Below, piece after piece: positions 55,930 to 64,000 of a stretch of DNA of 64,000 nt. Position numbers and translations under genes: made by a program. The stretch covers positions 29,912,011-29,976,010 of the forward strand of contig AP025056.1 of NCBI GenBank assembly GCA_036186865.1, given 5' to 3'. The notes beneath the pieces are model-generated. The model saw only the letters and a list, made by a program, of their open reading frames with translations, made no database searches and was not told the DNA's origin. The first letter of the stretch is position 1. Every line of letters starts with the position of its first letter. The stretch is from Eustoma russellianum. Taxonomy: Eukaryota > Streptophyta > Magnoliopsida > Gentianales > Gentianaceae.

Positions 55930-58900
55930 TGAAGCGCCCCGCACCCCGGCCCAGCCGGATATGGTGCACCCACCGTACTTCACTATGGAAAGTACGAGGC
56001 GTCGATCCATAACATAACAAAGTCCTGAATAAATATGAGGACTTTCATGCTTACGCGTCAACAAGTAAGCGAAACCGTGGCAGAATAAAAACTTTAAATT
56101 AAAAAGGTCTACGAAACCATCATTAGTTTTACAATCCAAATCATAAGGTACGGAAATTCCCAAAAGTAATTGTTTCCATCACAAAATCATAAAAAGGATC
56201 ATCGGTCACAACCATCTCATCAAGTCTCCTAGGCCATCCATCTCTCGCACATCTACGGGTAGGGAACCCTAGGTTCATCTTCGATCCATTCCACTTTATT
56301 CCTTGCGGCCTCTGGGAGGAAAAATAGGAGGTGAGTGACAACGTCACCAGCAAGTAAACTATAAATAATCGTGAATTAAATGGAAAGTACATACAAGAAC
56401 CGAACCCCAAAATTCGGTTTAGAAACATACCTGACTTTCCATCTAATACTCGTCAGTGATCAACTCATAACGTATCAAAGATCATAACTTAACAGGGATC
56501 ATAACTTGTTTAAGAACATAACTTATAAAAGATCGTAACTTATAAAAGTTCATAACTTATTAAAGACCATCACTCCATAAAGATCATAACCTAGGAGCTA
56601 CCAAGCCGTAACAACTTAGCCTAGGTATCACGTACCGTTATTCGATGTCTCATTAAATGCAACATGCATGAGTATGTACATGTGATGCATCATGATAAAA
56701 ATGAAGATAAGGTCTTTCGTTCTTTTCTTTCAAAACATCATCGTCGAAAAACAAGAGAGTATTCAGATCTATTCACCCGGATCTGAGGCGGTCACTTATT
56801 CCCTTCGAATCCATTATTCCCGAATTCGGAACGGTCACGTCATCACTTATCAGGTCTATTCTCTCCGGGCCTGCACGGTCCATATCAGGTCTATTCTCTC
56901 CGGGCCTGAACGGTCCATATTATCAGATTAATCAACCCCGGATCTTGAATGGGTCCTTACTGGCCAGGAAACACACGGTATCGGTGGGAAGCGTTCTTTT
57001 AAAAATAGGATCTTTTCTTTAAAAACGCTTTTTCATCTTTCTTTATCATAAAATCGGTTCCATAAATCATGTAAATGACGATGATACAATGTATGACATG
57101 TACCATGCAATTCATGACATAATGCACTACATATACACACATGTACAACTTAATCTTTAGGCTTGAAAAATTTCCAGAATTATCAATCCATACGCACGGC
57201 CTCAACACCTCGTGTTTTAGGTCCATTATCATGAGTTCTTATCCTACATATGCATAAGCGTGTCTTTCTATTCGTAATATAATTTTCGTGACGATACGAG
57301 ACATATAAGACACTTAATTTATTTAATGACGAAACAGGGCTGCTGAATTTCAGCCATGCAGCGTCCTTTATTTTACCTTTCATATAAGCCCACTAATCTT
57401 CATTTAATTTGGGCCAACTTTGGAAATCTGCTGTAAACATACTAACAATTAATGATCATAAGCCCAAACCATATAACTAAGTCTAAGCCCATTAAAACAA
57501 GGCCTTACAACAAGTTCCTCAATTCTGCCCAAAATTCCAGCTTAGTAACGCCAACTTATCCTTGGTGATTACCCCTTAAAATAACCATGTTGAGTTAAGT
57601 GGTTTACTTATAAATACTCACACATGTCTTAAGTAATTTTCATAAAAGTTTCGCAGAATTATAATCTCGTTAAAGGGATCATTTATTCTTTTTCCCAAAA
57701 AGGTTACCTGCTGAATTTCGAAACGACCAATTTTCACTACGAATTTTATTGTGACCAAACCGTAAGTCCTTTTTCGAAAATTCCAACTCTCAAACTTAGA
57801 AAACACAAAAGCATAGTATCCTGCTAAAAATCAGCCCAATTACATGATCCTAAGGTCCATTTCCAGGGTATTAATTAAGTCACATGAAATCTATTTAGTC
57901 CATAAATTTCCAGCATGACCAGTTTTACTAAAAATTCCGTTAAACATAATCCGTAACTCCTTTTAACAAAATTCCAACTCTCATAATCACTATACACATA
58001 GGGCTAGTGTTATGCCAAAAATTCGCTAAATTGAGTACCTCTAAAGTCTCCTTTCAGGTCCCACAAAACGACATAAAAATCTGCCTTGCTCTAGTAAATT
58101 CAAGTTTTGTCACATTTCCTTACTAAAGGTCCCAACTTGCATTGTTTGGCTTAAACACTTTATTAAACCTCAAATACACCTTTAACATATGGATTTGCAA
58201 GTCCTAACACATTACAAAATTCATCTACACATCACCTCAAAAACAGCTTGAATGATACATATATCATTCTTTTGGCCATGCACACCGTGTTCATACTAAA
58301 ATCAAGCCTTGGTATAATTGGTGCATTCGCACCCTAACCCCCAAACCAGCCCGTTCATACGCATGCAAGGTAAAATAACATCCCCACAATGAACATATTA
58401 AGCTTATCACAAAAAGCATACATCTTGCTCCCATTTTACCCCACAAGATACCATTATACCCTAGGATCCGAAAGTTTCACACATAAACTTAGCATTTCAC
58501 CTCTAAGATTCAATCTTAATGGCATATAGACATTCAAGCATGCACATTCACATCCAAGTCATGAGTATGTATAGTGTACTTGCCTTTTTAACTTACTCCT
58601 CTTCTTAGCTTGAAATGTGTATGGAATAGGTGAAGTCCTCTTCTTCTTCACACATGCACCTCACGGGTTTGAAAGGGAAAAGAGATCAATGGTTAGTCCA
58701 TAATCTTAAGTGAAAGATGCACTAAATAGGTGTTAGATGGAGTTACCAAAAGAAACTTGTGTAGTGTTCAAGCCCCTTAAGACTAGTATCCCACAAAAGC
58801 TTGAGATTTTTTGAGCCTAGTGACCTTGAGGGTCACGGTTTGGGAGCAAGAAAAATAGCACTATGAGTTTTACTCCATGAAGGATGTAGGAACTCTCTTG

Positions 58901-60717
58901 AGAAGATTTAGAACATGCTTACCTAGGGCAATCTTGGGCTTGGATGAACTCCAACCTCTTCTTGGTCTCTTTTTGGACGGTGCCTTGAAGAAGAGATGGA
59001 GACAAAATCCCTCTTTTATGAAAACTCCTTATTTGGTTAGTTGAATGTTTTTAAGGGCTCTTTATGAAGGGACAATACCCTTCTTGATTAGGCCTAGCCG
59101 GCGCTTTTAAGGGGAAAGGAAGAGAAAGTTTTCCCATGTGCTTAAACACTATTATGAAAATCATTAATGGCCTAATCATAATTCACTTTTTGGGTTTGCA
59201 TGGAGAGTCTTGGAACCATTGTTTTGCTCCTTAAGGCCTCTTAGCCGAATGTATGCGTGTACCCTTGTACATGCATGGATTGATTCTCTTGCATCTTACT
59301 CACGGCCATAATTTATTTGTTTATCCATCTAAATTTTTCGTAAACTAGACACACATGCGTGTTCAAAGTGTATCTTAACTATTACCCTTTAATTACACCC
59401 TAAAATCTCTTAAGCCCACACCAAGGCATATGCCGTAAGGCATACACGTAAGTATGACATGTGCATATATGTATATATATATACCTGTACGTGTACATAT
59501 ATATAAATAAATCCATCGTTACACAGGTAACTATGCACACATGAATATATCATGGGATCCGGCTTTTTTATGGGATTAACGTGATTGCTCCTTGGTTAGG
59601 GTGAAGTCCTCTTAAAGACCTAACCACTTTTTGCTTTTAGGGTTCCTTAATGGTCTTGAAGCCACTTACTTGTTTAATAAGGCCTTATGGCCGAATCATG
59701 AGTGGGCACGCTTATGCATGTATGAGTTTAATCAAACATCATCTTATTTATGATCATAATTTACCCATTTTCCTATCTTAATATATATATATAGGTATAC
59801 ACGTGTTTATGTATGGTTAATTTGTTGACAAATTAACCATACATAAGTATACATATATATAGATAGGTATACACGTGTTTATGTATGGTTAATTTGTTGA
59901 CAAATTAATGTGTTCATGTAGACCTACTCTTCACCAAGTTTGAAGTTGCTTATCCCCCAAAATAGGATATGTTTTAATGACAAAGTTTCCCCTTGGCTTT
60001 CCCCAAAAATATAAGCCGGCGGCGGGAGGGGTCCTCTCCCTCCCTCCCCCAAGTGCAATTACTCCTTAGTTAGTGTGTCCCTTCCTAATTCTTAAGTCAT
60101 TTACTATTGTGATTAAATGAGTACCATGAACCAACCATGGGTTCAAACCCGGTTGTTAGGGGCCTTTGGTACCCTTATTGAGCTTGAGTCACCCTTTAGA
60201 AAATTAATAAGGAAGCCACTAAGTGATTGAAGGAATATCCTTAATGAAACGTCATATTGTGAATACACCATGCTTTCTTGTATAATTGCTTTAGAAAACA
60301 ATTAAGAGGTGTAACCACCCTTTCCTAATAATAAAAGGGCCTCTTAATGGCTCCCCCTATCCGGCGGCAAAAAGGGAAAAGGGTGTTTTCCCTCTTTTCA
60401 CCTTTTAAGTCTTTAATTAGTAGGGCACTTAAATGCCTAGAATAACTCTCCATGGTCTCTAATAAGAGTTAGTTACTTGTATTAGGATGGAGCTCTTCCT
60501 AATGTTTCCACCCTCTAAGCCGAAAATTGAGTAGTCTTAGGGAAAAATTTTCAGCACCTCACTTGCTTCATAATTCACACTTTGGGTAGTCTGCTATTTC
60601 CTTTAATCTTAAAATAATCATGGGTAAATCCAAAGATATCCTCCTTTCGGGGTATCGTTCCATTGTCTCACTTCATCCCAACCCTAGGTAACGCTCTAAT
60701 TTAGGCGGGGTACAACA
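55930..60717 (-). repeat. Element B right LTR (5' LTR)
   Basis: 4,788 bp, TGAAGCGCCCCG...GGTACAACA. Collinear with the left LTR except for a roughly 165-bp deletion at about 58450, a different segment at about 59828-60093, and the absence of the LINE. Confidence 0.92.
59793..59908. repeat. Fold-back and direct repeat in element B right LTR
   Basis: A perfect 19-bp inverted repeat with a 2-base loop (arms 59807-59825 and 59828-59846, core TTATGTATGGTTAATTTGT). It is followed by a second direct copy of the left arm with its flank (59863-59908). The left LTR has only the first arm. Confidence 0.85.
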
Positions 60718-61310
60718 TATAGTGCCTCTTTAAAACCAGTTTCTAAAAGAAAAGTAGCAAAACGATCATACCATGCTCTTGGTGCTTGCTTTAGACCGTA
60801 TAGTGCCTTCTTTAGTTTGTACACGTGATCGGGATGTTTCAAATCTTCAAAACCGGGTGGTTGTTTCACGTATACCTCTTCTTGTATAAAGCCATTTAAG
60901 AATGCACTTTTCACGTCCATTTGATAGAGTTTAAAATCTTTTATGCAAGCAATAGCAAGTAAAAGTCGTATGGATTCTAAACGTGCTACGGGTGCAAATG
61001 TTTCATCATAATCAATTCATTCTTCTTGATTATATCCTTGTGCTACAAGTCTCGCTTTGTTTCTAACAACTCTTCCTTCTTGATTCATTTTATTCCTAAA
61101 CACCCACTTTGTGCCTATTATAGTCTTATCTTGTGGTCGTGGCACTAAATCCCATACGTCATTTCTAAAAAATTGATTAAGTTCGTCATGCATAGCATCA
61201 GTCCAAGAAGAATTACTCAAAGCATCATGCACATTTTTAGTTTCGATTTCAGAAATCATGACATGAAAATGATTTATTTCATCCGTATTTATCCTTCTAC
61301 GTGGTCGCAC
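60718..61310 (-). pseudogene. Copia-1 reverse transcriptase N-terminal half
   Basis: Reads NVHDALSNSSWTDAMHDELN, TIIGTKWVFRNKMNQEGRVV, RNKARLVAQGYNQEE, a TGA stop at about 61015 where a Gly codon is expected, then DYDETFAPVARLESIRLLLA, YQMDVKSAFLNGFIQEEVYV with the first catalytic Asp, and KKALYGLKQAPRAWYDRFAT. It ends in LETGFKEAL at the element B insertion site. The frame at the junction does not continue directly into the YVDD-containing half at 43196, so a single-base change is likely here. Integrase lies upstream (higher coordinates). Confidence 0.92.
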
Positions 61311-62775
61311 ACCGTGAGTGATCTCTATGCCATCTTGGTTGATTATTTTCTACGTTCTCATGCATTTCTAAGTGGTCATGCATTTCTAGTGTATCATGCA
61401 TATCATGCGTGCCATCATCATCATTCAACACGGGTTTCAATTCAAAATCATCATCATATTCTTTATCTTTATCAATCTCACCAAATTCATTAAACTTCAC
61501 ATGAATAGATTCTAGAATTTGTCTAGTGAGAGGATCATAACATATATATGCTTTTGAATTCACAGAATACCCAACAAAGATGCATTCAATTGATTTAGAT
61601 TCAAACTTATCCAAATTATCTTTCGTATTTAAAACAAAGCATTTGCAACCAAACACACGAAAGTAATCAATTTTAGGCATGCGATCATTTAATATCTCAT
61701 AAGGCGTCTTATTTATTTTCTTTCTAATAGACAAACGATTAACAATGTAGCATGCACAATTTACGGCTTCCGCCCACAAGAATCTAGGCAATTTATTCTC
61801 ACACAACATGGTTCTAGCAATTTCTTGTAATGTCCTATTATTTCTTTCTACTGCTCCATTTAATTGTGGAGTTCTAGGTGGCAAAAACTTGTGTTTAATT
61901 CCTTTTTCTTCGCAAAATGAAATCATGTATTTGTTTTTAAATTCACCGCCTCTATCGCTTCTTATCCTTTTCACATTGACACCATATTGATTTTCAAGTT
62001 GTTTTATTAGTTTCGCAATCTCAATGGCACTATCATCCTTATGTGCAAGAAACAAAGTCCAAGTATAACGAGAAAAATCATCAACAATCACACAAGCATA
62101 GTGACGTCCACCAAGACTCGTAGTGCGACTATGACCAAATAAATCAATGTGTAATAATTCTAAAACTCTAGTCGTGCTTATTTCATTTTTAGGCTTTAGT
62201 GACTCGCGTGTTTGTTTGCTTTTTATGCAAGATTCACACAACTGAAAGTTGTCTAAATCAAGTGTAGGCAATCCTCGTATTAGGTTCTTTCGTTGGAGTT
62301 TTTCAAGTGTAGAAATGCCAATGTGTCCTAAATGTCTATGCCACAAATTTACGTTAGGTTCATTTGACATGAAACACTTAACCTTAGCGTCTAACATATC
62401 ATCCATAGAAAGCGTAAAGATGTTTCCTTCCCGTTTTCCTTTTAAAACTGTTTCTCTATTTTTATTTATTATATTACAATATGGATGATTAAAACACACA
62501 TCAAAACCATTTTCAATAAATTTTGAAATGCTAAGAAGATTATAGGATAAGTTACTTACCAAAAAGACGTTGGAGATTTGAAGAGTGCTTGGGTTTCCAA
62601 TTGTATCTTTTTCAATGATCTTGCCTTCATTGTTGTCTCTAAAGGTCATAGATCCGCCTTTTGTGACCTTCTTCAATTTAGTGAACAAACACGGGTCACC
62701 CGTCATGTGCCTCAAGCAACCACTGTCAAGGAACCACTTGATAGATGTGTCTTTTGATGTGTGGGCTCCCTGCAA
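61297..62775 (-). pseudogene. Copia-1 protease end and integrase
   Basis: A 492-codon open frame. Residues 1-30: protease active site WFLDSGCLRHMTGD (DSG). Then an integrase of the copia type: zinc finger LWHRHLGHIGIST...CESCIKSKQ (HHCC), catalytic Asp in LLHIDLFGHSR, Asp in RIRSDRGGEFKNKY, Glu in NGAVERNNRTLQEIARTM, so the D,D-35-E triad is complete. Next come KTPYEILNDRMPKIDYFRVF and GCKCFVLNTKDN, then an acidic His-rich linker. At the end the frame shifts (near 61350) into the linker before RT. Integrase inserts element cDNA; protease cuts the polyprotein. Intact on its own, but the gene around it is broken. Confidence 0.93.
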
Positions 62776-62830
62776 TGTACAAAAGTGATTTAGGTACCCT
62801 TTTAATTTTGGGTCTTTACGAGTTAGTTAT

Positions 62831-64000
62831 TCACCTGTTAGTAAAAGTACCTTTAGGTACCCATGCTTGGGTGATCCTTCTCGGTCTAGAAAATGGCAAG
62901 AATGTAGATGAAGGTGCAATGTAGTAGACATGTGGTGAGTGTACTTTGGGCCTTTGGACGAGAACTCCTTTATATGTGTCATATTGAGTGCGATTTTGAT
63001 ATGTCCTCGTGTTGGTGTGCATAGTGCGTGATCTAGATGGATGAAATGAATGTCGTGTATGCATCACTCGTTTCTTCTCATATCTATATGGCACATAATT
63101 ATATTTCGCATGATATGAAGAAGAAGTATGACGACATAAGGGGAGAGGGGGTCTTTGCGTCATCTTAGACGCCGTATTTGCTTTTCGAGTGTCTACTTTC
63201 TTACACAAGACAAACTTGGTTGGTTTAGTAGATACTTCATTTGTCTCAGTGTATCCTAATCCGGTTTTATCACTATCATATTTTTGTGATAAAATAATAC
63301 GATCTAGCATGTTAGACCCCGTATCAAACAGTTTCATCATTTTCTCTAAGTCCGTATTCCTTGATTTCAAATTTGAAATCTCGGATTTCATTTCATTATT
63401 ATGAGTGGTCAATGATGTGATCTCTATCTTTAATGCATTAATGATGCATGACGACTCTTCTTTTGAATCGTTTAGTTGAGCGAAAAGATTCGTGTTAGAA
63501 GATTCTAACAATTTCATGTCTTCAATTAATCGCTTCTTTTCTTTTGCGAGAGTCTTAGTAAATTTATGCAATTCTAAATACTGACTGAAAAGATCATCAT
63601 AAGAAGGCTCAGAGTCAGAATCAGAGTCAAGAAGATACCTCATTTGATGCTTTGGATACAAAGCATACTTGTGCAGTCTCCTCTTCTGTATTGGTCTCGG
63701 AATTAGATGTATCACTCCAAGTGGAGGCCTTGAGAGCTCTTTTCCTTTGCTTAGGTTCTGAGAGGAGTCTATACTTGGTTCGATCCTTGTCAGGGTGTTT
63801 GTTTGCTTGCTTGTCCTTATTAGGCAGTCATATGATAGATGTCCAAGTTTACCACATTCGTAACATTTAACATCCTTGTCATTTGTCTTATTCTTATTTC
63901 TTTTAGTCGAAATACCCTTAGGTTTGTTTTTGAATGACTTTCTCATGAATTTTCTCAAGCCTTTAGCCAATAAAATTAAGTCATCGTTGTCTGATTCAGA
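62831..64000 (-). pseudogene. Copia-1 gag C-terminal part (zinc knuckle, coiled coil, basic region)
   Basis: 379 codons, start outside the window. CCHC knuckle CYECGKLGHLSYDC near 63860; acidic SDSDSEPSYDDLFSQYLELH; heptad-rich coiled-coil segment EKKRLIEDMKLLESSNTNLF through SEISNLKSRNTDLEKMMKLF; MLDRIILSQKYDSDKTGLGY; then the basic Tyr/His/Arg region YHAKYNYVPYRYEKKRVMHT and the closing AWVPKGTFTNR. A stop and a frameshift separate it from the protease (62776-62830). The order is that of Sirevirus gag. N-copia keeps precisely the part after the knuckle. Gag coiled coils of Sireviruses have been reported to bind a dynein light chain; whether this one does is unknown. Confidence 0.9.

Larger units (their letters stand above)
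43197..60717 (-). mobile_element. Ty3/gypsy element B: gag-only element with 4.8 kb LTRs
   Basis: Flanked by a perfect 5-bp target duplication TATAG (43192-43196, 60718-60722). LTRs are 43197-54481 (including a 6.4 kb LINE; about 4.87 kb without it) and 55930-60717 (4,788 bp). The internal region is only 1,448 bp (54482-55929). It contains a primer site, gag remnants and a polypurine tract, with no protease, RT or integrase. This matches the class of non-autonomous elements with very large terminal repeats, here retaining gag. Without the LINE the element is 11.1 kb, of which 87% is LTR. Orientation is minus. Confidence 0.92.
38899..64000 (-). mobile_element. Copia-1: Sirevirus-like Ty1/copia element, split by element B and running off the window
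   Basis: Minus-strand element: 3' LTR 38899-41964, polypurine tracts 41965-42147, RT-RNase H end 42187-43196, then gypsy B (43197-60717), then the rest of RT, integrase, protease and gag up to the window edge. The TATAG target duplication on both sides of B (43192-43196, 60718-60722) and the continuity of the RT domain prove that the two parts are one element. It represents the coding-type relative of N-copia. It is itself dead (stops, frameshifts, insertion). Confidence 0.9.

Overview
This window is a plant nuclear, repeat-dense (heterochromatin-like) segment. I find no intact host gene in it. Nearly every recognisable stretch belongs to LTR retrotransposons (Ty3/gypsy chromovirus-like and Ty1/copia Sirevirus-like) or to LINEs of the plant L1-like and RTE types. 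These are stacked inside one another and almost all are broken by stops, frameshifts or deletions. The lineages, the initiator tRNA-Met primer sites, the RTE tail ending in TTG repeats and the AT-rich composition point to a flowering plant, probably a eudicot. I cannot name the species.

Layout from left to right. 1-4388 is old LTR-like sequence (family D) with a 1 kb direct repeat. 4389-12841 is Ty3/gypsy element A on the minus strand, with 2.5 kb LTRs and a perfect 5-bp target duplication, inserted into family D. 12847-14100 is the rest of D plus unrecognised sequence, and 14100-15765 is LTR-like sequence of another copia (E). 15766-38173 is a large, old Tekay-like gypsy element C on the minus strand. 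Its internal region is split by a three-LTR, two-body non-autonomous copia complex (N-copia, 17614-27233, plus strand). Its right LTR carries an organellar-looking segment, an L1-like LINE, and an RTE LINE inside the L1 target duplication. 38174-38898 is a copia fragment (copia-2) into which C and copia-1 inserted. 38899-43196 and 60718-64000 are two parts of one Sirevirus-like element, copia-1, on the minus strand. It is split by gypsy element B (43197-60717), a gag-only element with 4.8 kb LTRs. The left LTR of B is itself split by a 6.4 kb LINE (47223-53634).

Relative ages follow from the nesting. Copia-2 predates C and copia-1. Copia-1 predates B, and B predates the LINE. D predates A. 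C predates N-copia and the L1, and the L1 predates the RTE. In places the boundaries are known to the base (target duplications GAGAG for A, TATAG for B and TTCCTATCTTAATA for the LINE). The uninterrupted partner LTR of B preserves the empty LINE site.

The most interesting points are these. (1) Two non-autonomous designs are present: N-copia keeps only the primer site, the coiled-coil gag spacer and polypurine tracts, and B keeps only gag; a decayed relative of the autonomous N-copia partner lies in the same window. (2) The unrelated-looking gypsy LTR families share a U5 architecture: a terminal block, a short hairpin, then a family-specific tandem repeat cluster. (3) The LINE has fused ORF1/ORF2 frames and a 3' UTR built from repeated modules. 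All claims come from reading the sequence; no search was run.
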